Source of the DNA: Burkholderiaceae bacterium
GTDB taxonomy: Bacteria; Pseudomonadota; Gammaproteobacteria; Burkholderiales; Burkholderiaceae_C
Direction: 5' to 3'
Length of the DNA stretch: 64,000 nucleotides
Assembly (NCBI GenBank): GCA_030695205.1
Contig: JAUYTN010000061.1
Location: 1-64,000 of the forward strand
The notes beneath the pieces were generated by a model, which had not been told where the DNA came from, did not search any database, and worked only from the letters and a program-made list of their open reading frames with translations. The position numbers and the translations under genes are program-made. Below, piece after piece: positions 17,174-25,644 of this stretch (its first letter is position 1; each line of letters opens with the position of its first letter).

Positions 17174-18430
17174 TCAGTTGTTAATTACGGAATCATCTGA
17201 TGAGGGGCTGGCCATCTCTTCAACCCGGTTGCGCCCCTGGGTTTTGGCCCGGTACAGGGCCTGGTCGGCGCGGGCCATCAGCCGGTCCAGCGTGTGGCTT
17301 TGCCCGGCGGGTTGGCAGACCAGCCCGATGCTGGTGGTGATGGGGATGTCAGGGCCTGATCCGGGTGGTGGGCACGGGGTGGGTGGTGGGCACGGGGTGG
17401 GTGTGTGCATCAGGGTGCGGCGCAGTTTCTCGGCCAGCACGTGGGCGCTGGCGGCGTCGGTATTGGGCAGCAGCACCACAAATTCTTCACCGCCGAAGCG
17501 GGCCACGCGGTCGGTTTGGCGCACCGATTGGGTCATCAGGTGCGCCACGTGCCTCAGCACCGCATCACCCACGGGGTGCCCGAAGCGGTCGTTGACGGTC
17601 TTGAAATGGTCCAGGTCCACCATCAGCAAGGACAGGGGGCTGTGGTCGCGGCGGGCGCGGGCGCATTCCTGCTCGGCCTGGTGCAGAAATTCGCGCCGGT
17701 TCAGCAGGCCCGTGAGGGGGTCGCGGGTGGCCAGGGTTTCCAGTTCGGCGCGTTGCTGTTTCAGCACCCGGTTGGTGTCGGCCAGCGCCCGTTGCAGCAA
17801 CTCGGTTTGTGTGTATTTGCGCCACAGCAGCACGCTCACCATCACGGCCAGCACACTGGCCGTGGCGGCATTGACGCGGTTGGTGAGCAGGGTGGCCGGG
17901 TCGGTGGACACCTGGCCCAAGCCCCATGCCAGCATGCCCCAAGCCAGGGTGAACAGGGCCAGTGCCCGCAGCGGCGGCAGCAACAGAACGATGGCAACCC
18001 CCGCGCAGGCATTGAGGTAGGCGCTGATGTTGGTGGTCACGGCCTGGTCCACCAGCGTCAGTGCCCCGGCCCAGACCAACACGGCCAGGGCCGTGATGTC
18101 TGGCAGCAGCCGAACATGCCTGGGTGGGGCGTGCTGGCGCAAGCCCCTGCGGGCCACTGCGCCCATGCCCAGCATCAGCACCGCCATGGTGGCGTGGGCC
18201 CAGGCCACGCCGTGGGCCCACTGGGTGCGAACGGGGTCGGTGTGGTCCAGTGCCAGCACAAACACCAGCACATGGGCCACATTCAGCAGGGCCATGACCC
18301 AGGCCGCTGTCTTGAGGTGGGACAGATTGAGTTGAAGGGCCGCAGCACTGACCTGCTGGCCTTCTTGGGTCCACCGGTCGAGGGTGGCGCGAACGCGCCG
18401 CAGGACCGAGGGGGCGAAAGAGTCATTCAT
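17174..18430 (-). CDS. Membrane-bound diguanylate cyclase
   Basis: The 418-residue protein makes cyclic di-GMP. The N-terminal half has about six membrane helices, followed by a short coiled coil (RALADTNRVLKQQRAELETLA) and a GGDEF domain. The catalytic motif is RFGGEEFVVLLP, and an inhibitory site RQTD lies five residues before it, so product inhibition is likely. An in-frame duplication of 18 bases inside the domain gives the loop TPTPCPPPTPCPPPG. It starts at ATG 18430. Cyclic di-GMP often opposes motility, which may link it to the flagellar region, but no direct tie is visible. Confidence 0.92.
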   Translation of the reverse strand: MNDSFAPSVLRRVRATLDRWTQEGQQVSAAALQLNLSHLKTAAWVMALLNVAHVLVFVLALDHTDPVRTQWAHGVAWAHATMAVLMLGMGAVARRGLRQHAPPRHVRLLPDITALAVLVWAGALTLVDQAVTTNISAYLNACAGVAIVLLLPPLRALALFTLAWGMLAWGLGQVSTDPATLLTNRVNAATASVLAVMVSVLLWRKYTQTELLQRALADTNRVLKQQRAELETLATRDPLTGLLNRREFLHQAEQECARARRDHSPLSLLMVDLDHFKTVNDRFGHPVGDAVLRHVAHLMTQSVRQTDRVARFGGEEFVVLLPNTDAASAHVLAEKLRRTLMHTPTPCPPPTPCPPPGSGPDIPITTSIGLVCQPAGQSHTLDRLMARADQALYRAKTQGRNRVEEMASPSSDDSVINN

Positions 18431-18495
18431 TGGCCCATTTTCGGGGCAAACGAACCCCGCTCGGTGTTGATGACTGGGTGCCTGTTGGTTCAGGC

Positions 18496-19575
18496 TCAGG
18501 TGCTTGTGTGGGGCAGTGTCAGCGTGGCCCGCAACCCGCCCTCGGTTCGGTTGCTCAGCACCAGTGTCCCGCCATGCGCCAGCGCCGCTTGGTGGGCCAC
18601 GGCCAGGCCCAGGCCCACGCCGCCGCTGGGGTGGTGGCGGGCTGCGTCCAGCCGCACATAGGGTTGCAGCACCCGCTGCAAGTCGGCCTCGGGTATGCCG
18701 GGGCCTTCGTCGTCCACGGTCATACACGTCAGGGTGTCGCTGCAAGCCAGGCCCAGGCGGGCACACCGACCGTGGGCCACGGCGTTGTCGATCAGGTTGG
18801 TCAGGGCGCGGCGCAGGCCCTCCAGCCGGGCATTCACCACCACGGCGCCGTTGGGAGGCTGGGTCCAGGCCACGTCACGGCCCATGGCCTGTTGGTCGTC
18901 GATGAGGCTCTCCAGCAGGGCCGTCAGGTCCAGGGGCTGGGGCGCTTCGGTGGTCTGCAGGCCGCGCAGGTAGCCCAGCACGCCGCCCACCATGGCATCC
19001 ATGGCGTCGATGTCGGCGTGTATGCGCTGGCGCAGTGCCTCGTCGTCCACCAGCTCGGCGCGCAAGCGCAGGCGCATGAGGGGGGTGCGCAGGTCGTGCG
19101 ACACGGCTTCCAGCGCACGGCTGCGTTCGCCCACCAGGGCGCGCACCTGCAGCTGCATGGTGTTGAAGGCGGCGGCGGCCTGCTGCGCCTCCAGCGGGCC
19201 GGTGGTGGGCAGGGGTGGACCATCCAGGTGCTGGCCAAAGGCCTGGGCGGCATCGGCCAGCTGCTGCAGGGGCTGGGTGACCCAGCGCACCGCCACCAGC
19301 GCCACGCCCAGCACCACCGCCAGGATGGTGGACAACATCACCACCGGGTGCCAGGCCTTGGGCAGTTGCAGCTGCGCCAGCACTTCTGGCGGGGCTTGTG
19401 CCAGCAGGCCGCTGGTCTCCAGCAGGGCTTTGAGGGCCGCGCGGTCTTGCAGGTGCAAGACCATGGTGGTGCACTGCAGAAGCACCAGCCCGGCTGCCAC
19501 GATCAGGGTCAGGCGGCCGAACAGGCCGCGGGGCAGCCAGCGTGCGCGTGGGCTGGCCTCGGTGGGTGCGTTCAT
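18496..19575 (-). CDS. Sensor histidine kinase, EnvZ/CpxA type
   Basis: A 359-residue membrane kinase with two transmembrane helices (FGRLTLIVAAGLVLLQCT and MLSTILAVVLGVALVAV) around a short periplasmic loop of about 50 residues. A HAMP segment, the phospho-acceptor H-box AVSHDLRTPLMRL, N-box NLIDNAVAHG and G-box GGVGLGLAV follow. It overlaps the response regulator stop by four bases, so the pair is one operon. A divergent export operon lies next to the regulator and is a likely target. Confidence 0.92.
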   Translation of the reverse strand: MNAPTEASPRARWLPRGLFGRLTLIVAAGLVLLQCTTMVLHLQDRAALKALLETSGLLAQAPPEVLAQLQLPKAWHPVVMLSTILAVVLGVALVAVRWVTQPLQQLADAAQAFGQHLDGPPLPTTGPLEAQQAAAAFNTMQLQVRALVGERSRALEAVSHDLRTPLMRLRLRAELVDDEALRQRIHADIDAMDAMVGGVLGYLRGLQTTEAPQPLDLTALLESLIDDQQAMGRDVAWTQPPNGAVVVNARLEGLRRALTNLIDNAVAHGRCARLGLACSDTLTCMTVDDEGPGIPEADLQRVLQPYVRLDAARHHPSGGVGLGLAVAHQAALAHGGTLVLSNRTEGGLRATLTLPHTST

Positions 19576-20321
19576 GCGCTGCACCCTGTGACGGTGGCGG
19601 CCAGCACATAGCCTTCGCCCCGCACGGTTTGGATGAGCCGGGCCTCGCGTCCGTCGTCGCCCAGGCGCTGGCGCAGGCGGCTGATTTGCACGTCAATGGC
19701 GCGGTCGTAGGCAGCGGCTTCCCGGCCGTGGATCAGCTCCACCAGCTGCTCGCGCTGCACCACGCGGTTGGGGTGGTCGAGCAAGATGCGCAGCAAGCGG
19801 TATTCAGCGCCCGACAGGGGCGTGACTACGCCGTCTGCGCCGGTCAGCGCCCGGCTGGCGGTGTCCAGCTTCCAGCCTGCAAAGGCCAGCCAGCGGGCGC
19901 TGTCTTGCTGCAGGTTGGGTGGCAGGGCGCGGGTGCGGCGCAGCACGCCTTTGATGCGGGCCACCAGCTCGCGGGGGTTGAAGGGTTTGACCAGGTAGTC
20001 GTCGGCCCCCATTTCCAGGCCCAGGATGCGGTCGGCGTCTTCGCCGCGTGCGGTCAGCATCAGCACCGGCAGGTTGGCCAACGGGTGCTGGGGGCTGGTG
20101 GCACGGGCGCGCAGGTCGCGGCACAGGGTCAGGCCGTCGGCGTCGGGCAGCATGAGGTCGAGCACCACCAGGTCGATGGCATGGCGCTCCAGCTGCTGCC
20201 ACATTTCTTTGCCGTCGCGCGCGGGCAGGGCGTCCATGCCGTGTTTGGCCAGGTAATCGACCAGCAGCTGGCGGATGTCGGCGTCGTCGTCAACGATGAG
20301 GATGCGGTCGGGGGTGGTCAT
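19572..20321 (-). CDS. OmpR-family response regulator
   Basis: The 249-residue regulator has a receiver domain with the acidic pocket VDDD near residue 12, the phospho-acceptor aspartate in VVLDLMLPD and the lysine in YLVKPFNP, then a winged-helix domain (GAEYRLLRILLDHPNRVV ... VRGEGYVL). It is paired with the EnvZ-type kinase downstream. The gene is divergent from the DUF4395/export operon, with 199 bases between, and may control it. Confidence 0.93.
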   Translation of the reverse strand: MTTPDRILIVDDDADIRQLLVDYLAKHGMDALPARDGKEMWQQLERHAIDLVVLDLMLPDADGLTLCRDLRARATSPQHPLANLPVLMLTARGEDADRILGLEMGADDYLVKPFNPRELVARIKGVLRRTRALPPNLQQDSARWLAFAGWKLDTASRALTGADGVVTPLSGAEYRLLRILLDHPNRVVQREQLVELIHGREAAAYDRAIDVQISRLRQRLGDDGREARLIQTVRGEGYVLAATVTGCSA

Positions 20322-20520
20322 GCGTGTGGGTGGTTGGGCACCATGCGATGCATACTACCCCCGGGGGTTGGGGAACGCCGGTGGTGGATTTGTATCGCTG
20401 TGTTGCAGCGGGTGCTGGTGAGAGGCTGGGTTGCAACTCGGTTGCCCTGCATCACCCGCCCGCCACCGCCGTGCGCTCCAATCCGGGTGCAGTCGCTGTT
20501 CCATGGTCAAGAGGATTCCC

Positions 20521-21330
20521 GTGAGCCCTATTTTTCAGTTCGGTCAAGACATTGATGGCTACCCCGTGCGTGTGCTGAACGAGCGTGCGGTGCGCGCCGC
20601 CGCCGGGCTGTTGCTGCTGGGGGCGTTCATTTCGTTTGCCAACGCCATGATGTTGGGCAACTTCCAGCCCACCCGCTTCTTTGTGCTGGTGTTTGTGCTG
20701 GACATGGCCATCCGCGTGTTCGTGAACCCGCAGTACGCACCCAGCATGATTGTGGGCGCTTGGGTGGTGCGCCATCAAACGCCCGACTGGGTGGGTGCGC
20801 CGCAAAAGCGCTTTGCCTGGGGCTTGGGGCTGGCGCTTGGCCTGGTCATGGCGTGGACCATGGTGGTCAACCAGGTGGTGGGGCCCATCAACATGCTGGT
20901 GTGCGGCACCTGCCTGGTGCTGATGTTTTTTGAAACCTCGTTTGGCATTTGCCTGGGCTGCAAGCTCTACAACCTGTTCCACAAAGACAAGGCCCAGCTG
21001 TGCCCCGGCGGTGTGTGCGAACTGCCCGCCGAGCGGCCCCGCCAGGCGTTTGCCTGGGGCAAGGCAGCGGTGATGCTGGGCTTTGTGGGCTACGTGGTGG
21101 TGGCTGGTCAGTGGGTGCGCAGCACCGCGCCTGTGGGCCTGAGCGGGTTTGACGACATGGCCACGCTGGAAGACATGGGCGTGCGTGGCGCAGGCCGGGG
21201 CGGGGCGGTGTCGCAGGCCAACCCGGCTGCGCCCAAAGACCCTGCCGAGGTCGAGCGCTGCCAGGTGCCCGCCTTTGCCAAAGCCATTGGCCACGAGGAC
21301 ATGTGGAAGAGGCACAACAACTGTTCATGA
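20521..21330 (+). CDS. DUF4395-family membrane protein
   Basis: The 269-residue protein opens with VRVLNERAVRAAAG, the DUF4395 signature, and has about five helices. Cysteines in CGTCLVLMFFETSFGICLGCKLY form two CxxC pairs in the membrane, and two more cysteines flank PGGV. A soluble C-terminal tail of about 70 residues ends in HNNCS. The GTG at 20521 is chosen because AAGAGGA lies seven bases before it; ATG 20503 is the alternative. It leads the export operon, with a repeat copy before the next gene. The cysteine pairs suggest redox or sulfur chemistry, which is unproven. Confidence 0.8.
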   Translation: MSPIFQFGQDIDGYPVRVLNERAVRAAAGLLLLGAFISFANAMMLGNFQPTRFFVLVFVLDMAIRVFVNPQYAPSMIVGAWVVRHQTPDWVGAPQKRFAWGLGLALGLVMAWTMVVNQVVGPINMLVCGTCLVLMFFETSFGICLGCKLYNLFHKDKAQLCPGGVCELPAERPRQAFAWGKAAVMLGFVGYVVVAGQWVRSTAPVGLSGFDDMATLEDMGVRGAGRGGAVSQANPAAPKDPAEVERCQVPAFAKAIGHEDMWKRHNNCS

Positions 21331-21334
21331 TGCA

Positions 21335-21380
21335 TAGCTAACTATGTATATGGAATAAGCGCAAACGGCACTTTTTATTG
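21335..21380 (+). repeat. Dispersed 46 bp repeat, copy B
   Basis: It begins TAGCTAACTATG four bases after the DUF4395 stop, has TAAGCG after 16 bases and ends in TTTTTATTG. A further T-run follows. It lies between two genes of one operon and may act as an attenuator. Confidence 0.7.
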
Positions 21381-21402
21381 TTTTTTTCAGGTAAGGCGGC
21401 AT

Positions 21403-22626
21403 ATGGCTCAACACACCCCTTGGGGTCGTCGGCTGGCGCTGGGCGCGGTGGCTGTGGCCATTCTGGGCGGCATCGCTTTTGTCATGGTGCGCAGTGGCCC
21501 GCTGGCCCCGGTCAAGGTCACGGTGGCCCGTGTGCAGCAAGGCACGGTGCAGCCCTCGGTCATGGGCATTGGCACGGTGGAGGCCCGCCGCAGCTGGATG
21601 GTGGGCCCCACAGCGGCCAGCCGCGTGCTGCGCGTGGCAGTGGACGTGGGCGACACCGTTGCCCCCGGCCAACTGCTGGCCGAGATGGACCCGGTGGACC
21701 TGGACCAGCGCCTGGCTGCGCTGGACGCATCGCTGGCCCGCGCCCGAAGCACCCAGGCCGCCGCCCAGGCCCAGGTGCTTGACGCCACCGCCCGCCAGCA
21801 ACTCAGTGCGGGCAACCTGCGCCGCAACGAAGACCTGGCGCGCCAGCAGTTCATCAGCCCCGGTGCGCTGGAAGGCCGCCAGCAAGAGCTGGCCTCGGCC
21901 AGCGCCGCGTTGCAAAGCGCTCAGGCCAACGCCAGTGCTGCTGCCCAGGATGCACAGCGCCTGGCCGCCGAGCGCGCGGCACTGGCCCAGCAGCGCGGCA
22001 ACCTGCGCCTGCTGGCCCCGGCCGTGGCGGTGGTCACCACCCGGGAGGCCGAGCCCGGAACCACCGTGGTGGCGGGCCAAGCCGTGCTGCGCCTGGTGGA
22101 CCCAGCCAGCCTGTGGGTGAAAACCCGCATCGACCAGGGCCGTGCCGCAGGCATGGCGTTGGGGCAGCCTGCCCAAGTGGTGCTGCGCTCGCAGCCCGGG
22201 CAGGTCCACGCCGCCACCATTGCCCGGCTGGAGCTGCTGGCCGACGCCGTGACCGAAGAGCGCATCGCCCAGGTGGCCTTTGCCGCGCCGCCCCAAGGTC
22301 TGTCGGTGGGTGAGATGGCCGAGGTGACGGTGCAACTGCCCGCGTCAGCCCCCGGGCTGGTGCTGCCCAATGCCGCCGTGCTGCGCCACAACGCAGCGTC
22401 TGGTGTGTGGCGGCTGGAGGCCGACGGCAAGCCCGCCTGGGTACCCGTGAAGGTGGTGGCGTCCGGGCTGGACGGCACCGTGCGTGTGGACAGCGCCGAC
22501 GACACCCTGGGCTTGGCCGAGGGTGACCGTGTGGTGCAGCACAGCCAGAAACCCGTGCAAGCCGGTATGCGTGTGCAGGTGGTGGACGCGCTGGTGCCTG
22601 CCGCCACCGCAGGGACGGCGAAATGA
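21403..22626 (+). CDS. HlyD/RND-type membrane fusion protein
   Basis: The 407-residue periplasmic adaptor has one N-terminal helix (LALGAVAVAILGGIAFVMV), a lipoyl half (VDVGDTVAPGQLLAEMDP), a long alpha-helical hairpin rich in Ala and Gln (about 100-185), the second lipoyl half (APAVAVVTTREAEPGTTV) and a beta-barrel. It should link the following inner-membrane ABC transporter to an outer-membrane partner not encoded here. It overlaps the permease gene by four bases (ATGA). The substrate is unknown. Confidence 0.9.
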   Translation: MAQHTPWGRRLALGAVAVAILGGIAFVMVRSGPLAPVKVTVARVQQGTVQPSVMGIGTVEARRSWMVGPTAASRVLRVAVDVGDTVAPGQLLAEMDPVDLDQRLAALDASLARARSTQAAAQAQVLDATARQQLSAGNLRRNEDLARQQFISPGALEGRQQELASASAALQSAQANASAAAQDAQRLAAERAALAQQRGNLRLLAPAVAVVTTREAEPGTTVVAGQAVLRLVDPASLWVKTRIDQGRAAGMALGQPAQVVLRSQPGQVHAATIARLELLADAVTEERIAQVAFAAPPQGLSVGEMAEVTVQLPASAPGLVLPNAAVLRHNAASGVWRLEADGKPAWVPVKVVASGLDGTVRVDSADDTLGLAEGDRVVQHSQKPVQAGMRVQVVDALVPAATAGTAK

Positions 22627-23825
22627 TCAGCCTGGCCGGTCGCGACATCCTGCACGGCTGGGGCAAGTTCGCCCTCACCGGGTTGGGGTTGGGGCTGCTC
22701 ATTGGTGTGACGCTGAGCATGGCCGGTATTTTTCGGGGCATGGTGGACGATGCCCACGCCTTGCTCAGCAACAGCGGCGCAGACCTGTGGGTGGTGCAAA
22801 AAGACACACAGGGGCCGTATGCCGAATCCTCCAGCCTCAAGGACGACGTGGTGCGCAGCGTGCGCGGCATGCCCGGTGTGGGCCGCGCCGCCAACATCAG
22901 CTACCTGACCATGCAGGTGCGCGGTGCGGGTGGCCAGGACGTGCGTGCCATGGTGGTGGGCTACGACAGCGACGCCGATGCACCCCCCGGCAGCCCCGTG
23001 CATCTGGTGGCAGGGCGGCACATCACCCGCAGCCATTTTGAGGCCGTGGCCGATGTGAAAACCGGGTTTCAGGTGGGCGAGCGCATCCGCATCAAACGGC
23101 ATGAATACACCGTGGTGGGTCTGGCGCGGCGCATGGTGTCATCCGGTGGCGACCCCATGGTGTTTGTGCCGCTGAAAGATGCGCAGGAGGCGCAGTTTCT
23201 GAAAGACAACGACGCCATCGTCAACGACCGCGCCCGCACCGCCGCCAACCCCGCCTTCAACCGCCCCGGCCAGCCCGGGTTGCTGGAGGCCGTGCAGGCC
23301 CTGCAAACCAGCAGCCGCAGCGTGAACGCGGTGCTGGTGCAACTGGCCCCCGGCGCCCACCCCGACGACGTGGCCGGTGAGTTGCGCCGCTGGAAGCACG
23401 TGAACGTGTTCACCCGCGCCGAGATGGAAGACATTCTGGTGGCCAAGCTGATTGCCAACTCGGCCAAACAAATTGGCATGTTCCTGGTGATTCTGTCGGT
23501 GGTGAGCGCGGCCATCGTGGCCTTCATCATCTACACCATGACCATGGGCAAGCTGCGCGAAATTGCGGTGCTCAAACTCATTGGCACCCGCAACCGCACC
23601 ATCGCCGGGATGATCCTGCAGCAGGCCATGGGCCTGGGTGCCATCGGCTTTGTCGTGGGCAAGGTGGCCGCCACGCTGTGGGCCCCGGCGTTCCCCAAGT
23701 ATGTGCTGCTGCTGACCAGCGATGCCGTCATCGGTTTTGCCGCCACCATGGCCATCTGCGCGCTGGCCAGCACACTGGCCATCCGTGTGGCGCTGAAGGT
23801 GGACCCCGGAGCAGCCATTGGCTGA
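22623..23825 (+). CDS. FtsX/MacB-type ABC transporter permease
   Basis: A 400-residue permease with an N-terminal helix (GLGLGLLIGVTLSMAGIFRG), a large periplasmic domain (about 45-270) and three C-terminal helices, the FtsX/MacB arrangement. IGMFLVILSVVSAAIVAFIIYTM and the final VIGFAATMAICALASTLAI are the core helices. Together with the adaptor before it and the ATPase after it, it forms a DevBCA-like exporter. Such systems move lipids, peptides or small molecules; the cargo here is not known. Confidence 0.9.
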   Translation: MISLAGRDILHGWGKFALTGLGLGLLIGVTLSMAGIFRGMVDDAHALLSNSGADLWVVQKDTQGPYAESSSLKDDVVRSVRGMPGVGRAANISYLTMQVRGAGGQDVRAMVVGYDSDADAPPGSPVHLVAGRHITRSHFEAVADVKTGFQVGERIRIKRHEYTVVGLARRMVSSGGDPMVFVPLKDAQEAQFLKDNDAIVNDRARTAANPAFNRPGQPGLLEAVQALQTSSRSVNAVLVQLAPGAHPDDVAGELRRWKHVNVFTRAEMEDILVAKLIANSAKQIGMFLVILSVVSAAIVAFIIYTMTMGKLREIAVLKLIGTRNRTIAGMILQQAMGLGAIGFVVGKVAATLWAPAFPKYVLLLTSDAVIGFAATMAICALASTLAIRVALKVDPGAAIG

Positions 23826-23832
23826 GCCCTGC

Positions 23833-24558
23833 ATGAACCCATCCATTCCCCCCGCAAGCGGCATCCTCATCGAGGGGCTGCGCAAGGTGTACGGCCAGGG
23901 CGACACCGCCGTCGAAGCCCTGAAGAACGTGAACATGCAGGTGGCCCCCGGCGAGGTGGTGGGTCTGGTGGGCCCCTCGGGCTCGGGCAAAAGCACCTTG
24001 CTCAAGTGCCTGGGTGCCATCATTGAGCCGACATCGGGCCGGATGACGCTGGGCGGCGAGGTGATCTACGACAACGGCTGGCGCGTCAAAGACCTGCGCG
24101 CCCTGCGGCGCGACCGCATCGGCTTTGTGTTCCAGGCCCCGTACCTGATTCCGTTTCTGGACGTGACCGACAACGTGGCCCTGCTGCCCATGCTGGCCGG
24201 TGTGCGCAACGCCGCCGCCCGCGCCCGTGCGCTGGAGCTGCTGACGGCGCTGGACGTGCAACACCGGGCCAAGGCCCAGCCCAACCAGCTCTCGGGCGGC
24301 GAGCAGCAGCGGGTGTCCATTGCCCGCGCCCTGGCCAACAAACCGCCGGTGATCCTGGCCGACGAGCCCACCGCCCCGCTCGACAGCGAGCGCGCCCTGG
24401 GCGTGATGCGCCTGCTCAACCAGATGGCCCGCCAGGCGCAAACGGCGGTCATCGTGGTCACACACGACGAAAAAATTATCCCCACCTTCAAACGGATTTA
24501 CCACATCCGAGATGGTCAAACGGTGGAAGAGGCGGGAGAGGGCCGGGCGCTGGAGTAA
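23833..24558 (+). CDS. ABC transporter ATPase, LolD/MacB type
   Basis: The 241-residue ATPase has Walker A GPSGSGKST, signature LSGGEQQRVS and Walker B PPVILADEPTAPLDSE. LolD-type ATPases usually read DEPTGNLD, so APL is a small deviation. The switch histidine is in VTHDEK. The start is the ATG seven bases after the permease stop. It powers the exporter with the two preceding genes. Confidence 0.93.
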   Translation: MNPSIPPASGILIEGLRKVYGQGDTAVEALKNVNMQVAPGEVVGLVGPSGSGKSTLLKCLGAIIEPTSGRMTLGGEVIYDNGWRVKDLRALRRDRIGFVFQAPYLIPFLDVTDNVALLPMLAGVRNAAARARALELLTALDVQHRAKAQPNQLSGGEQQRVSIARALANKPPVILADEPTAPLDSERALGVMRLLNQMARQAQTAVIVVTHDEKIIPTFKRIYHIRDGQTVEEAGEGRALE

Positions 24559-24592
24559 GCCCAGTGCGCTGTGGCCCATGGCCAGTGTGGCA

Positions 24593-25591
24593 TCACTTGG
24601 CCGCCAGCCCCAGGCGCTCGATCAGGGTCTTGTCTTTCACAAAGGTGTCCGTCGCCCACTGCTTGTAGGCCGTGCCATGGCGGTACCACATGGCCTGGTT
24701 CAGCTGCTCCAGAACGGCCAGGTGTTTGGGATTGTCCATGGCTTTTCTGAATGCATCGTGCAGGGTTTTGACAACAGCAGGGTCCATGCCTTTGGGGCCG
24801 ACCAGGCCGTAGGGCGACGATGACACGACGTTGTAGCCCAGCTCCTTGGCGGTGGGCACCTGGGGCCAGCGCTTGGTGCGCTCGTCGCCGAAGGTGACCA
24901 GCAAGCGCATCTGACCAGCGTCCACGAACTTGTCCCAGCCAGTGGCGTCGCTTTGCGCCATCACGTGGCCGCCCAGCAGCGCGGCCTGCAGGTCGGCGTT
25001 GCCTTTGTAAGGGATGTGGTTGAGCTGCACCTTGGCGTTGCCCGCCAGTTCTTCCAGCAGCAGGTGGGGGCTGCTGCCTGTGCCGGTGGAGCCGTAGTTG
25101 ATGGCACCGGGTTGTTGGCGGGCGGCCTCGATGTACTCATTGAAGGTCTTGTAGGGGGAGTCGGCCTTGACGGTGAAGCCGAAGGTGTAGCCCGAAACGC
25201 CAATGATGTAGCTGAAGTCGTTGATGGGATCCCAGTTGGTTTTTTGCATGTGCGGCATGCGCAGCATGCCCAGCGGGAACTGGGCAATGGTGTAGCCGTC
25301 GGGTTTGGCGGTGGCGGCCATGGTGGCGGGCCCCAGGGTGCCCCCGGCGCCGGGTTTGTTCTCGATCACGATGTTCTGGCCCAGGTGTGTGCTGGCGATT
25401 TCGGCCAGGGTGCGCAGGTGCCGGTCGGTAGAGCCGCCTGCCGGCCACGGCACGATCAGGGTGATGGGCTTGGCAGGAAACGCCTGGGCCTGGGCCGTGC
25501 CCAGGGGCAGCAGGGCGGACGCGGCCAGGGCGGTGGTGGTGGCCAGTACCAGGGCGCGGCGACGCAGGTTGGGGCGGTGGGATGGGGTCAT
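24593..25591 (-). CDS. Bug-family (TctC) periplasmic substrate-binding protein
   Basis: The 332-residue protein has a signal peptide ending LGTAQAQAFPAKPI and the typical Bug opening ITLIVPWPAGGSTD, with GTGSSPHLLLEELA further on. These proteins bind carboxylates for tripartite tricarboxylate transporters and are very numerous in Burkholderiales, often far from transporter genes, as here. The ATG has a GAGGAGA site. It lies downstream of the acyl-CoA synthetase-like gene on the same strand, 53 bases away, so the two may be one transcript for uptake and activation of an acid. Confidence 0.93.
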   Translation of the reverse strand: MTPSHRPNLRRRALVLATTTALAASALLPLGTAQAQAFPAKPITLIVPWPAGGSTDRHLRTLAEIASTHLGQNIVIENKPGAGGTLGPATMAATAKPDGYTIAQFPLGMLRMPHMQKTNWDPINDFSYIIGVSGYTFGFTVKADSPYKTFNEYIEAARQQPGAINYGSTGTGSSPHLLLEELAGNAKVQLNHIPYKGNADLQAALLGGHVMAQSDATGWDKFVDAGQMRLLVTFGDERTKRWPQVPTAKELGYNVVSSSPYGLVGPKGMDPAVVKTLHDAFRKAMDNPKHLAVLEQLNQAMWYRHGTAYKQWATDTFVKDKTLIERLGLAAK

Positions 25592-25644
25592 GGTTGTCTC
25601 CTCTGGGTTGGGTGGTCAACGGTCGAAAAAAGTGGCACACCCCG

